From the NCBI GenBank assembly GCA_902771155.1, contig CACXVS010000006.1, positions 1 to 64,000 of the forward strand: 64,000 bases of DNA, given 5' to 3'. Made by a program: the position numbers and the translations under genes. The stretch's first letter is position 1. Each line of letters opens with the position of its first letter. The notes below the pieces were generated by a model that saw only the letters and a program-made list of their open reading frames with translations, was not told where the DNA came from and made no database searches. Origin of the DNA: an uncultured Prevotellaceae bacterium. Lineage in GTDB: Bacteria; Bacteroidota; Bacteroidia; Bacteroidales; Bacteroidaceae. Positions 41,315 through 51,404 of the stretch are shown here, one piece after another.

Positions 41315-41322
41315 TAATTTTG
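41315..41322 (+). promoter_or_regulatory. promoter core (TAATTTTG) for the DUF4105 gene, leaderless
   Basis: TAATTTTG only 4 nt before the GTG at 41327, so transcription should start at or within a few bases of the start codon. Confidence 0.6.
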
Positions 41323-41326
41323 CATC

Positions 41327-42523
41327 GTGAAACAAAAAAATAACATTTTTAGGAGATTCTTACTTCTGGTCACAGCATTTCTGTTCATTACTGAAGTGCA
41401 GGCCAACCATGAATTAAATCAAGAGAATCATGAGCAATATGATTCCATTGAGGTCAGTCTGCTCACCTGTTCTCCCCATGAGGAAATCTATAGTTTATAT
41501 GGCCATTCTGCCATTCGATGGCACGACCTTCGCCATGGCAAAGACAACGACATGGTCTTTAACTGGGGTGTGTTTGATTTCAGAAGGCCTCATTTCGTAG
41601 CACGGTTTGTCTTTGGGTTGACAGACTACGAACTGGGGGTATTCCCTTTCGATTTCTTCTGGCCCTACTACCAGAAAGTTGGGAGTTCGATCATTGAACA
41701 GATACTTAACCTGACCAACGAGGAGAAGATGCACCTACAGTTGATTCTCAGTGAAAACCTTAAACCTGAGAATCGGATATATCGCTATAATTATTTCTAT
41801 GACAACTGTTCTACACGTCCGAGAGATGCTATCGAAAAATGCATGGTAGGGAAGATCGAATATGCTCAGCGTGACGACTATACGCCCTCCTACAGGGACA
41901 TGGTTCACAACTGTGTCAGAAATCATCCTTGGGCAGCCGTGGGTAACGACATGCTATTGGGTGTGAGGGCAGATATGACGACCACCCTGCGCGAACAGGA
42001 GTTTCTGCCCGAAAACCTTATGTACGATTTCGACCGAGCCCAGATCTATGCAGGCGGTCATTACCGTCCTTTGGTAAAAGAACGTAGGGTGATTGTATCC
42101 CCAGGCGTACAAATCATAGAACAAGACTTTCCTCTTTCACCCACGGAATGTTCCCTCATTCTTATCTTCATATCTGCGACAATACTGCTGATAGAATGGA
42201 AACGTAAGAAGACCTTTAAATACTGGGATGTACTGCTGATGGTGCTACAAGGTCTGGCAGGATGCGTGCTGTTCGTCATGCTGTTCTCCCAGCATCCCAC
42301 CACCAGCACTAACCTTCAGATTCTGCTTCTGAATCCTATATCACTGTTTTATATCCCTACTGTCATCAGAAGGCGCCCCACCAGATGGTGTAAATTGCTT
42401 CTCATAATGGCGACACTCTTCATGATAGGTGGCATTTTCCAGCATTATGCAGAAGGGATGTGGACTGTGGCATTATGTTTGCTGTTACGAGTACTGATTA
42501 ATTTGAAATATAACAAGGCGTGA
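41327..42523 (+). CDS. DUF4105 (Lnb N-terminal periplasmic domain) protein
   Basis: 398 residues: a signal peptide (FLLLVTAFLFITEVQA), a periplasmic DUF4105 domain with conserved SLYGHSAIRWHD, FNWGVFDFRRPHF and YNYFYDNCSTRPRDAI (His and Cys likely catalytic), then about four C-terminal membrane helices (LILIFISATILLIEW to LCLLLRVLI). DUF4105 is the Lnb lipoprotein-transacylase fold in Gram-positives; in Bacteroidota its role is unclear. The start codon is GTG at 41327, just after the promoter core. Its stop overlaps the next gene's GTG (GTGA), so the two are coupled. Confidence 0.82.
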   Translation: MKQKNNIFRRFLLLVTAFLFITEVQANHELNQENHEQYDSIEVSLLTCSPHEEIYSLYGHSAIRWHDLRHGKDNDMVFNWGVFDFRRPHFVARFVFGLTDYELGVFPFDFFWPYYQKVGSSIIEQILNLTNEEKMHLQLILSENLKPENRIYRYNYFYDNCSTRPRDAIEKCMVGKIEYAQRDDYTPSYRDMVHNCVRNHPWAAVGNDMLLGVRADMTTTLREQEFLPENLMYDFDRAQIYAGGHYRPLVKERRVIVSPGVQIIEQDFPLSPTECSLILIFISATILLIEWKRKKTFKYWDVLLMVLQGLAGCVLFVMLFSQHPTTSTNLQILLLNPISLFYIPTVIRRRPTRWCKLLLIMATLFMIGGIFQHYAEGMWTVALCLLLRVLINLKYNKA

Positions 42524-44049
42524 AGAACCATTATCTCTCCATCACTCTGCTGGCAGTGCTAGGATGGCATATTGATGCCCAAGCACAATACGGGAACAAG
42601 CAGGTGCCCAGACTGGTCGTCAATATTACGATTGACCAGTTGCGCAGTGACTATCTGGAATCCTTTGCTGCCAACTATGGAGATCATGGTTTTAAGAAAC
42701 TCCTGACAGAGGGTCTTGTGTTCGAGAGTGCCTCCTATCCTTTTATCAATCCAGACAAAGCTTCTGCGATCTCTACCATCATCACTGGCACTACCCCATT
42801 TTATCACAGTATTATTGGAGAAAAATGGATCGACAAAGGCAGTCTGCGACCAGTCTCTTGCATAAAAGGTCCTCGCCAGTCTGATGCCCCGTCACCTGCA
42901 CAATTAGAGGTATCTTCATTAGGAGACGAATTGAAAGTGGCCTCTAAAGGTGCTGCGAAAATATTTGCCATTTCACCTTTCTGTGATATGGCCGTCTTAT
43001 CTGCTGGTCATGCGGCTGATGGTGCCATTTGGATAGACCATGAAACCGGAGAGTGGATTTCCTCTCAGTATTACTCTAGCATTACGCCACCATTTGTACT
43101 ATCATACAACGAGTTAAATCGTCTCAACAAAAAGACCAAGAAGCTAGAATGGCAACCACTTGTTACTCAGAAGAAACCGCAGTTTAGACATACTTTAAAA
43201 GGTTCTAAGCGTTATCAGGAATACCAAACTTCTGGTTTGATAAATGCAGACATTACTGCCTTGGCTATAGCATGTGTCAATGAGCAGGAAATGGGTACCG
43301 ACTCCATCACAGACCTGCTTTGCCTGACCTACTATGCAGGGCATTTTGATCACAAGCCACTGACAGATTGTCAGAAAGAACTTGCTGACACTTATCAACG
43401 TCTTGACAAAGATCTGGATAGTCTTGTTACATATCTGGAGAATCGTCTCGGAAAAGACAAAGTCCTTTTCTGCATTACCAGCACGGGCTACAGCGACCCG
43501 GAAGGCATTGACTATGCAACATATCGCATTCCCACAGGAACCTTCTACATCAATCGTGCTGCCAATCTCCTGAATATGTACTTTGGCGCCATCTGGGGGC
43601 AAGGACGATATGTAGAAACATACTACGACAACCAGCTTTTCCTCAATCACAAATTGTTGGAATCAAAACGTATCAGTATTTCAGATGCCTCACAGCGAGC
43701 TCAGGAGTTTATCATGCAGATGCAGGGTGTCAAGAATGTCTTCTCAGCCCAGCAACTTTTAAGTAGTTATGAAGGCACCTTCCTGAAAATACGAAACAGT
43801 TTTCATGTCCAGCACAGTGGCGATCTACTGATTGAAGTTGCTTCTGGATGGCATTTACAGAATGAGGATACTGGTGAAGACAAGCTCTCACAAGCCTCTA
43901 TCCCTACTTTCCCCATTATTATTTATGGTGCAGGCATCCCTTCTGAACGCGTTAAAAAACCTGTTACAACCGATAGGATAGCTCCGACAATTGCGAAGTC
44001 TATCCGTATCAGGGCTCCCAATGCCTGCTCAGCAGATCCGTTGTTCTGA
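42520..44049 (+). CDS. alkaline-phosphatase-superfamily protein, active site degenerate
   Basis: 509 residues with a signal peptide ([18 protein letters not shown]). The fold is that of PafA-type phosphatases ([17 protein letters not shown], with metal ligand Asp39, and [17 protein letters not shown]). The nucleophile loop reads [10 protein letters not shown] and lacks the T-x-P-x-H pattern, and the usual TSDHG metal motif is [11 protein letters not shown] without Asp-His. It is probably inactive as a phosphatase or modified in chemistry. It is GTGA-coupled to the DUF4105 gene. Function is unknown; envelope location is inferred from the signal peptide. Confidence 0.78.
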   Translation: MKNHYLSITLLAVLGWHIDAQAQYGNKQVPRLVVNITIDQLRSDYLESFAANYGDHGFKKLLTEGLVFESASYPFINPDKASAISTIITGTTPFYHSIIGEKWIDKGSLRPVSCIKGPRQSDAPSPAQLEVSSLGDELKVASKGAAKIFAISPFCDMAVLSAGHAADGAIWIDHETGEWISSQYYSSITPPFVLSYNELNRLNKKTKKLEWQPLVTQKKPQFRHTLKGSKRYQEYQTSGLINADITALAIACVNEQEMGTDSITDLLCLTYYAGHFDHKPLTDCQKELADTYQRLDKDLDSLVTYLENRLGKDKVLFCITSTGYSDPEGIDYATYRIPTGTFYINRAANLLNMYFGAIWGQGRYVETYYDNQLFLNHKLLESKRISISDASQRAQEFIMQMQGVKNVFSAQQLLSSYEGTFLKIRNSFHVQHSGDLLIEVASGWHLQNEDTGEDKLSQASIPTFPIIIYGAGIPSERVKKPVTTDRIAPTIAKSIRIRAPNACSADPLF

Positions 44050-44115
44050 GAGATCAATCTGACCTTTCAGAACTATGTTCTGCGTATTTTCTTTGGCAGT
44101 TACATTTTTTTTGTG

Positions 44116-44123
44116 TAACTTTG
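44116..44123 (+). promoter_or_regulatory. promoter core (TAACTTTG) for secA and downstream genes
   Basis: TAACTTTG with TTTG at 44092-44095 (20-bp spacing). It fixes the secA start at 44178. It is the only convincing core before 53852, so it may drive all eight genes to 53798. Confidence 0.8.
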
Positions 44124-44177
44124 CAGCCGATTTTTAGGAAATATAATATTCAATCGAAAAAACAGAATTATAATTAT

Positions 44178-47100
44178 ATGAATTTCAACAAGTTCCTCAA
44201 GTCGTTGTTTGGTGACAAGTCCACCCGCGACATGAAATTAATCCAACCATTTGTAGAACAGGCCAAGGCCGCAACTGCCAAAGTAGCATCTTTGGATAAT
44301 GACGCACTCCGTCAGCGTACCAAGGAGCTTCAGCGGCAGGTCCAGGACTCTGCTAAAGACCAGAGAGCTAAGATAGCAGAGTTGAAAGCGACCATTGAGA
44401 ACACCCCCATCGACGAGCGTGCCAGCATCTTTGAGCAGATCGACAAGATTGAAAAAGAAGTGCTCGATATCTATGAGAAAGCGCTCGACGAAGTGATGCC
44501 CGAGGTGTTTGCCATCGTGAAAGAAACAGCCCGTCGTTTTGCTGAAAACGAGGAAACCATCGTGACGGCCACAGATTTCGATCGGGAGCTGGCAGGTGAT
44601 CCCAAGAAAGACTTCATCACCATCGACGGCGACAAAGCCATCTATCACAACCACTGGACGGCTGGTGGTAACGACCTAAAATGGGAGATGGTTCACTACG
44701 ACGTACAGCTCTTCGGTGGTGTAGTTCTCCATCAAGGTAAGATTGCCGAGATGGCTACCGGTGAAGGTAAAACGCTTGTTGCTACCCTACCCGTCTTCCT
44801 GAATGCCCTCACAGGCAATGGTGTTCACGTCGTTACCGTAAACGACTATCTGGCCAAACGTGACTCGGAGTGGATGGGACCGCTTTATATGTTCCATGGT
44901 CTCAGTGTTGATTGTATCGATAAGCATCAGCCTAACTCTGAAGCTCGCCGCAAGGCTTATCAGGCAGATATCACCTTTGGAACGAACAATGAGTTCGGTT
45001 TCGACTATCTGCGTGATAACATGGCCATTTCACCTGCCGACCTCGTACAGCGTTCACATAACTATGCCATCGTCGACGAGGTTGACTCTGTGTTGATCGA
45101 TGATGCCCGTACACCGTTGATAATCTCTGGTCCTGTGCCCAAAGGCGACGACCAGATGTTCGAAGAATACCAACCCCTCGTAGAGCGCCTCGTTGGTGTA
45201 CAGCGCCAACTTGCCACCCAGTACCTGGCTGAAGCAAAGACATTGATTGGCGAAGGTAACAAACTCATGGAGGCAGGCAATAAAAAAGAAGGTCAGGAAA
45301 AACTGGATGCAGGTTTCCTGTCGCTTTACCGTTCTCATAAGGCCATGCCTAAAAACAAGCCCCTCATCAAGTTCCTGTCAGAGGAAGGTATCAAAAGTGG
45401 TATGCAGAACACGGAAAACATCTACATGGAGAATAACAACCGTCGTATGCCAGAGTGTATCGAACCTCTGTACTTTGTTGTTGATGAGAAGCTCAACTCC
45501 TGCGATCTTACCGATAAGGGTACCGCCTGGTTGGCCAAGCAGGTCAACGATGCCGAGCTCTTTGTGTTGCCTGACATTACCTCCGAGCTCTCTGCTCTCG
45601 AAGCCGAGACAGGTCTCAGCGACCAGGAACGACTTGACAAGAAAGACGAGTTACTCAACCACTATGCCGTTCAAAGCGAACGTGTACACACCCTCCAGCA
45701 ATTGTTGAAGGCGTATTGCATGTTTAATAAGGACGATGAATATGTGGTGATCGATGGTGAGGTAAAGATTGTGGACGAACAGACAGGCCGTATTATGGAA
45801 GGTCGTCGCTGGAGCGACGGTCTGCACCAGGCTGTCGAGGCCAAGGAGCACGTCAAGGTGGAGGCAGCTACACAGACCTTTGCCACCATTACCCTTCAGA
45901 ACTATTTCCGTATGTACCACAAACTCGCTGGTATGACGGGTACAGCCTCCACCGAGGCTGGTGAGTTCTGGGACATCTACAAACTCGACGTAGTGGAGAT
46001 TCCTACGAATCGCCCAGTAATCCGCAATGATCAGGATGACCGTGTTTACAAGACAGCCCGTGAGAAATATAACGCTGTTATTGACGAGATCGTGAAGATG
46101 CGTGAGAGCGGTCGTCCTACGCTGGTAGGTACCACCTCAGTGGAAATCTCCGAGTTACTGTCGAAGATGCTTTCCATGCGAAAGATCCCTCATCAGGTGC
46201 TGAACGCCAAACTCCACCAGAAAGAGGCCGACATTGTGGCACAGGCAGGTCAGTCCACCAACGGACTTGGTGCGGTAACCATCGCTACCAACATGGCTGG
46301 TCGTGGTACCGATATCAAGCTTTCACCTGAGGTAAAGGCAGCTGGTGGTCTTGCAATCATTGGAACTGAACGTCACGAGAGCCGTCGCGTCGATCGCCAG
46401 TTGCGTGGTCGTGCCGGTCGTCAAGGCGACCCTGGCTCTTCTGTGTTCTTCGTCTCGCTTGAAGATAAACTTATGCGTCTCTTTGCCTCCGAGCGCATCG
46501 CCTCTGTGATGGACCGTCTGGGCTTCAAGGATGGCGAGATGATTGAATCACCCATGATTTCCAAAAGTATTGAACGCGCACAAAAGAAGGTTGAAGAGAA
46601 TAACTTCGGTATCCGTAAGCGACTCATTGAATACGATGATGTGATGAACAAGCAACGTACCGTGATCTATGAGAAGCGTCGCCACGCCCTCATGGGAGAA
46701 CGTATTGGTATGGATATCGCCAACATCATCTGGGATCGTGTGGTGAACATTATTGAGAACTCCGGCGACTATCAGGGTTGCAAAGAGGAATTCCTACATG
46801 TGCTCTCTATGGAGATACCCTTCTCGAGCGAGGATTATATAAACCAGCCACGTGAGGCACTCACAGAAAATGCATTCCAGGCGGCTATCGAGAACTTCAA
46901 CCGTAAGACTGAACGCGTTCAGACGGTAGCACAGCCCATTATCAAACAGGTCTATGAGAACCAGGGACAGTTGTACGAGCGCATCCTGGTGCCCATGACT
47001 GACGGTCGCAAGATGTACAACATCCCCTGCAACCTCAAGGAGGCCTACGAGTCGGAGTGTAAATCCATCGTCAAGGAGTTCGAGAAATCCATCCTGCTAC

Positions 47101-47546
47101 ATATCATCGACGACTCTTGGAAGGAGAACCTCCGCCAGCTCGATGAACTGAAGCACTCTGTACAGAATGCCTCTTACGAACAGAAAGACCCTCTGCTCAT
47201 TTTCAAGCTCGAGTCGGCTAAGGTGTGGGACGACATGATCAATGAGATGTATAATCGCATCTGTTCGATCCTAACCCGTGCCCAGATTCCTGAGGCCACA
47301 CAGCAACAGGTTCGTGAAGCTGCTCCAGAACAGCGCACACAACGACAGCAATATACCGAGTCGAAGCAGAATATTGGCGAAGAACAGCTTACCGATCCTA
47401 ACCAGGCAGCTGCTGCAGCTCAGGATACGCGCGGTCAACAGCCTCGTACACCGATTATTAAAGATAAGTTACCTGGACGTAATGATCTATGTCCATGTGG
47501 CTCAGGCAAGAAGTTTAAGAATTGTCATGGAAAGGGCGTCGTATGA
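44178..47546 (+). CDS. secA: preprotein translocase ATPase SecA
   Basis: 1122 residues, long because of family insertions typical of Bacteroidota. DEAD motor motifs: [44 protein letters not shown], and [12 protein letters not shown] with the [21 protein letters not shown] region split here by my reading. The C-terminus ends in the zinc-binding SEC-C motif ([15 protein letters not shown]) that contacts SecB and ribosomes. SecA drives proteins through SecYEG. The in-frame TTG at 44121 lies in the promoter and was rejected. The last bases overlap the ABC gene (ATGA). Confidence 0.97.
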   Translation: MNFNKFLKSLFGDKSTRDMKLIQPFVEQAKAATAKVASLDNDALRQRTKELQRQVQDSAKDQRAKIAELKATIENTPIDERASIFEQIDKIEKEVLDIYEKALDEVMPEVFAIVKETARRFAENEETIVTATDFDRELAGDPKKDFITIDGDKAIYHNHWTAGGNDLKWEMVHYDVQLFGGVVLHQGKIAEMATGEGKTLVATLPVFLNALTGNGVHVVTVNDYLAKRDSEWMGPLYMFHGLSVDCIDKHQPNSEARRKAYQADITFGTNNEFGFDYLRDNMAISPADLVQRSHNYAIVDEVDSVLIDDARTPLIISGPVPKGDDQMFEEYQPLVERLVGVQRQLATQYLAEAKTLIGEGNKLMEAGNKKEGQEKLDAGFLSLYRSHKAMPKNKPLIKFLSEEGIKSGMQNTENIYMENNNRRMPECIEPLYFVVDEKLNSCDLTDKGTAWLAKQVNDAELFVLPDITSELSALEAETGLSDQERLDKKDELLNHYAVQSERVHTLQQLLKAYCMFNKDDEYVVIDGEVKIVDEQTGRIMEGRRWSDGLHQAVEAKEHVKVEAATQTFATITLQNYFRMYHKLAGMTGTASTEAGEFWDIYKLDVVEIPTNRPVIRNDQDDRVYKTAREKYNAVIDEIVKMRESGRPTLVGTTSVEISELLSKMLSMRKIPHQVLNAKLHQKEADIVAQAGQSTNGLGAVTIATNMAGRGTDIKLSPEVKAAGGLAIIGTERHESRRVDRQLRGRAGRQGDPGSSVFFVSLEDKLMRLFASERIASVMDRLGFKDGEMIESPMISKSIERAQKKVEENNFGIRKRLIEYDDVMNKQRTVIYEKRRHALMGERIGMDIANIIWDRVVNIIENSGDYQGCKEEFLHVLSMEIPFSSEDYINQPREALTENAFQAAIENFNRKTERVQTVAQPIIKQVYENQGQLYERILVPMTDGRKMYNIPCNLKEAYESECKSIVKEFEKSILLHIIDDSWKENLRQLDELKHSVQNASYEQKDPLLIFKLESAKVWDDMINEMYNRICSILTRAQIPEATQQQVREAAPEQRTQRQQYTESKQNIGEEQLTDPNQAAAAAQDTRGQQPRTPIIKDKLPGRNDLCPCGSGKKFKNCHGKGVV

Positions 47547-48247
47547 TACAGATCAACAACATCAAAAAAACTTTTGGAGAAACAGTAGCCAGTAATATCC
47601 CGTCGTTCACGGTTAATGATGGTGATATCCTTGGTCTGGTAGGCAATAATGGAGCAGGTAAGACAACCCTCTTCCGTATGCTCCTCGATCTATTGAAACC
47701 CGACGAGGGAGATGTGACACTTGACGGTGTCAATCCTGCCAAGACAGAATCATGGAAGGCCTTCACTGGAGCATATATCGATGACGGTTTCCTCATCGAC
47801 TTCCTCACGCCTGAAGAGTATTTTGCTTTCATTGGTAAAATTACCGACATGAAGCAAGAACAGGTTGACGAGCGTCTAAAGGACTTCGAACGCTTGGCAG
47901 CAGGCGAGATCTTCGGACAGAAGAAACTGATACGTAACCTCTCTGCAGGTAACAAGCAGAAAGTAGGTATTATGTCTGCCCTCTTCAATCGTCCCAAACT
48001 TGTGATCCTCGACGAGCCATTTAATTTCCTCGACCCCTCCAGTCAGAACGTACTGAAGCATGTGCTTACAGAGTACAACCAACAGACAGGAGCCACCATC
48101 CTGATTTCAAGTCACAACTTGGCTCATACCGTTGACATCTCCACGCGAATAGCCCTATTGGAGAAAGGTGAGATTATTCGTGACCTACCCAACGAGAATG
48201 GTAGTGCGAAGGTTGAACTCGAGAATTATTTCGAAACGAATACGTGA
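47543..48247 (+). CDS. ABC transporter ATP-binding protein without a visible permease
   Basis: 234-residue ABC ATPase: Walker [12 protein letters not shown], signature [10 protein letters not shown], Walker [14 protein letters not shown]. The subfamily resembles ATPases of ABC-2-type exporters and antibiotic-resistance pairs. ATG at 47543 in an ATGA overlap with secA; its stop overlaps the FkbH-like gene's GTG. No membrane partner is adjacent, so it may work with a permease elsewhere, or supply a step of the acylation cluster that follows. Confidence 0.88.
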   Translation: MIQINNIKKTFGETVASNIPSFTVNDGDILGLVGNNGAGKTTLFRMLLDLLKPDEGDVTLDGVNPAKTESWKAFTGAYIDDGFLIDFLTPEEYFAFIGKITDMKQEQVDERLKDFERLAAGEIFGQKKLIRNLSAGNKQKVGIMSALFNRPKLVILDEPFNFLDPSSQNVLKHVLTEYNQQTGATILISSHNLAHTVDISTRIALLEKGEIIRDLPNENGSAKVELENYFETNT

Positions 48248-49986
48248 TCATGCTTCCATACAATCAGCTGAAGAAGTTACTAAAAAATATTCCCGATGGG
48301 CTGCCATCTGTTAAGGTAGCTCTTGTGGGTGATACGGCCACGCAGTTTCTATCCACCGCCATCCGTGGCACGGGCTTGGAACGTGGTTATAATATCAACC
48401 TCTACGAAGCGGAATATAATCAGGTAGAGCGCCAGTTCCTTGATCCTTCCAGCGAACTCTATGAGTTTGACGCCGACTTCGTAATCTTGTTCCAGTCCAC
48501 CCATAAACTAGGAGAACTTCACAGTCAGCTTCTTCCTGAGCAGCAGGAGCAGTTAGCCGATCAGCGCCTCTCGTTTGTGGCCTCCGTCTGTGAGAATCCT
48601 ACATTAACCAAGAAGAAGATTATCTGCCTCAATTATCCAGAGATTGAAGATACCGTTTTTGGCAGTTATGCCACGAAGATTCGAAGTTCGCTTACCTATC
48701 AGGTGCGAAAATTAAACATGGGTATCATGGATCTCTCCCAGCAATATGCAAACCTCTTCGTTTGCGACATAGCCGCTCTGCAGAATAAATATGGACGCGA
48801 CTTCATGTTTGCCCCCAATGTCTATGTCAGCACAGAGATGGTACTCAGCATCGATGCCTTACCATATGTCGCTGGACGCGTGGTAGATATCATTTCCGCC
48901 ATTAAGGGACAGTTCAAGAAATGTCTCATCCTCGACCTCGATAATACCGTTTGGGGAGGTGTGATTGGCGACGATGGACTAGAGGGTATTCAATTGGGAC
49001 ATGGACTAGGCATCGGCAAGGCCTTTACTGAGTTCCAGATGTGGGTAAAGAAACTGCGTCAGCGTGGCATTATTATCTGTGTAGCCTCGAAGAACAATGA
49101 AGACACTGCAAAAGAGCCCTTTGAGAAGCATCCCGACATGGTGCTCAAGCTCAGTGACATTGCCGTTTTCCAGGCTAACTGGGAAACAAAGGTCGATAAT
49201 ATCCGTACCATTCAGAGCATCCTGAATATCGGTTTCGATTCGATGGTGTTCCTCGATGACAATCCTTTCGAGCGCAGTATGGTTCGTGAGAACATCCCAG
49301 GCATCACTGTGCCCGAACTGCCTGAGGACCCTGGCGAGTACCTAGAGTTCCTATATTCGCAAAATCTATTCGAGACAGCCTCATATAGTCTAGCCGACAA
49401 AGACCGTACCAAACAATATCAGGTAGAGGCGCAACGGGTATCCCTGCTAAAGACATTTAGCAATGAGGCCGACTTTCTGAAATCGCTCAACATGGAGTCG
49501 GTGGTGAGTGGCTTCACAAAATTCAACACCCCGCGTGTGGCCCAGCTCTCACAACGCAGCAACCAGTTTAATCTGCGCACCATACGTTATACCGAGGCTG
49601 ACATTGAGGCCTTTGCCAATGATCCAGATGTGATTGATCTCAGTTTTACACTCGAGGATAAGTTTGGTGATAATGGTCTGATAGCTGTTATCATCCTAAA
49701 GCCTCAGGATGCAGAGACGCTATTCGTCGATACCTGGTTCATGAGTTGTCGCGTACTGAAACGAGGTATGGAGAATTTCACACTCAACACGATGGTGGAA
49801 TATGCCAAAGCCAAAGGCTATCATCGCATCATAGGTGAATACCTTCCCACACTTAAGAATAAAATGGTAGAACAGCATTATCTGAGTCTTGGCTTTACCC
49901 CTATCTCTGGAGTATCCACGGCCCAGTATCAGCTTGATGTTGACAACTACGAATCAAGAGAATGTTATATAAAGGTAAAAGCATGA
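48244..49986 (+). CDS. FkbH-like HAD-IIIC phosphatase / GNAT fusion
   Basis: 580 residues in three parts: an SGNH-like N-terminal region (1-215), a HAD-IIIC core with LILDLDNTVWGGVIGDDG (Asp231 and Asp233) and LDDNPFER, and a GNAT-like C-terminus (DTWFMSCRVLKRGMEN, IIGEYLPTLKNKMVE). Characterised FkbH enzymes take 1,3-bisphosphoglycerate and load a glyceryl unit onto an acyl carrier protein. A stand-alone ACP lies four genes downstream, supporting the same chemistry here. Translational start: GTG at 48244 (overlap) or ATG 48250. Product identity is inferred. Confidence 0.85.
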   Translation: MIMLPYNQLKKLLKNIPDGLPSVKVALVGDTATQFLSTAIRGTGLERGYNINLYEAEYNQVERQFLDPSSELYEFDADFVILFQSTHKLGELHSQLLPEQQEQLADQRLSFVASVCENPTLTKKKIICLNYPEIEDTVFGSYATKIRSSLTYQVRKLNMGIMDLSQQYANLFVCDIAALQNKYGRDFMFAPNVYVSTEMVLSIDALPYVAGRVVDIISAIKGQFKKCLILDLDNTVWGGVIGDDGLEGIQLGHGLGIGKAFTEFQMWVKKLRQRGIIICVASKNNEDTAKEPFEKHPDMVLKLSDIAVFQANWETKVDNIRTIQSILNIGFDSMVFLDDNPFERSMVRENIPGITVPELPEDPGEYLEFLYSQNLFETASYSLADKDRTKQYQVEAQRVSLLKTFSNEADFLKSLNMESVVSGFTKFNTPRVAQLSQRSNQFNLRTIRYTEADIEAFANDPDVIDLSFTLEDKFGDNGLIAVIILKPQDAETLFVDTWFMSCRVLKRGMENFTLNTMVEYAKAKGYHRIIGEYLPTLKNKMVEQHYLSLGFTPISGVSTAQYQLDVDNYESRECYIKVKA

Positions 49987-50405
49987 CCATTACCCAATTG
50001 GCAGAACAAACAGCCCACGTATCTCACGTCTATCTTGTAACCCCTGAGGTTTACGAGGGTTTTCAGCGTTGCAGTCAGGACATGAACCCCCTACACACAG
50101 ACGCTGCTTTTGCAAAAGAGAAGGGATTCCCAGACTGTGTCATGTATGGAAACATCCTCAATGGCTTCATTTCCCATTTCGTAGGTATGCTCCTCCCCAC
50201 CCCTCACGTTATGATCCAGTCGCAAGACATCAGCTTCCACAAACCGGTGTTCCTTCACGACGAGGTTACCTTGGAGGCCTCCATTGACACCGTTTCTGAG
50301 GCTGTGAACATTATCAATTACAAACTCAAGTTCTATAAGACTTTAGCCACTGGACGACAACTCGTTGCCAAGGGTCATGTTCAGATAGGACTCTTACCCC
50401 ATTAA
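49983..50405 (+). CDS. MaoC-like (R)-hydratase / dehydratase
   Basis: 140-residue hot-dog fold protein. The hydratase signature Asp33-x4-His38 sits in SQDMNPLHTDAAFAKEKGFP, followed by YGNILNGFISHFVGMLLP. The family hydrates trans-2-enoyl thioesters or the reverse. It starts with ATG in an ATGA overlap with the FkbH-like gene. In this cluster it could reduce or trim the FkbH-loaded acyl unit together with the SDR. Confidence 0.9.
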   Translation: MTITQLAEQTAHVSHVYLVTPEVYEGFQRCSQDMNPLHTDAAFAKEKGFPDCVMYGNILNGFISHFVGMLLPTPHVMIQSQDISFHKPVFLHDEVTLEASIDTVSEAVNIINYKLKFYKTLATGRQLVAKGHVQIGLLPH

Positions 50406-50409
50406 GCCC

Positions 50410-51129
50410 ATGACAATATTAATTACAGGTGGTTCACGCGGATTAGGTCGTGCCTTAGTTGAAACACTGGCAACTGACTCCGTCAATCAGATTCTCTTCA
50501 CCTATTGTCATCATAAAGAAGAAGCCCAGGCGCTGACTGATCGTTTCCAGAATGTACGTGCCACACAGGTTGATTTCTGCAACGAGGAGAGTGTCAGTGC
50601 TTTTGCAGAAGGATTAGAAGCCGAACCTATTGACGTGCTCATCAACAATGCCTATGCGGGAAACCCTCAGGGAACTCACTTTTATAAGAGCAATCCTGAA
50701 GAGTTTTCAAAAGCCTTTCAGACGAATATCATTCCTTTCATTTGTATCACGCAGGCTTGTCTCAAGGGCATGCGCAAGCGTAAGTTTGGAAAAATCGTTA
50801 ACATCATTACTTCATATGTTATCGATGTACCTCCTACAGGCTTCTCTGTTTATACCGCTACCAAGGCATATATCCGCCAACTCTCCAAGAGTATTAGCAA
50901 GGAACTGGGACGATTTAATATCACATCGAACTGCATCCTGCCCGACTATATGCAGACTGATTTCGGTCAGGTGGAAGACTTCCAACTCGATCAGATGAAA
51001 GATTCTCATCCCTTGAAAGAACTTCTGAAACCGCAGGATGTAGCCGAGTTCGTTGCCTCGTTGCTCAAGGCCAGCCAACAGCTCAATGGGGCAGAAATCC
51101 CCATTAATGCAGCGCAACACATAATATAA
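50410..51129 (+). CDS. SDR-family oxidoreductase (FabG-like)
   Basis: 239-residue classical short-chain dehydrogenase/reductase: NAD(P)-binding GGSRGLG (7-13), LINNAYAGNPQG, and catalytic Ser135, Tyr148 and Lys152 (FSVYTATKAY). The C-terminal end is NAAQHII. It is probably a 3-oxoacyl or related thioester reductase acting on an ACP substrate, given the ACP encoded 23 nt downstream. The 4-nt gap to the MaoC gene indicates co-transcription. Confidence 0.9.
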   Translation: MTILITGGSRGLGRALVETLATDSVNQILFTYCHHKEEAQALTDRFQNVRATQVDFCNEESVSAFAEGLEAEPIDVLINNAYAGNPQGTHFYKSNPEEFSKAFQTNIIPFICITQACLKGMRKRKFGKIVNIITSYVIDVPPTGFSVYTATKAYIRQLSKSISKELGRFNITSNCILPDYMQTDFGQVEDFQLDQMKDSHPLKELLKPQDVAEFVASLLKASQQLNGAEIPINAAQHII

Positions 51130-51152
51130 TGAATAGATAATAAAAATAGAAT

Positions 51153-51395
51153 ATGGAAAGAACAGACATTTACAGCAAACTGAATGAGATTTTTATCGAT
51201 GTGCTCGATCTAGACGAAGTAGAACTGACCGACGCTACCAGCGCCAACGATATCGAGGAGTGGGATTCGCTCAGTCATATCCAGTTGATTGTTGCTGTCG
51301 AGAAGACCTTCGGCATCAAGTTTACGTCACTCGAGATTATGAAATGGAAAAATGTAGGCGAGATGGTTGACTCGATTCTGGAGAAAATCAAGTAG
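51153..51395 (+). CDS. stand-alone acyl carrier protein
   Basis: 80 residues, acidic. The phosphopantetheine Ser39 lies in EEWDSLSHIQLIVAVEKTF, a DSL-type motif. This is not the main fatty-acid ACP (no FabF neighbour); like DltC or FkbJ, it probably serves only this cluster. It is preceded by the SDR and followed (9 nt) by the MBOAT gene. Confidence 0.92.
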   Translation: MERTDIYSKLNEIFIDVLDLDEVELTDATSANDIEEWDSLSHIQLIVAVEKTFGIKFTSLEIMKWKNVGEMVDSILEKIK

Positions 51396-51404
51396 GTATT
51401 TATC

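Noticed and set aside
44121..44177. An upstream in-frame extension of secA
   Set aside because: It starts with TTG inside the TAACTTTG promoter core, and its residues are unlike any SecA N-terminus.
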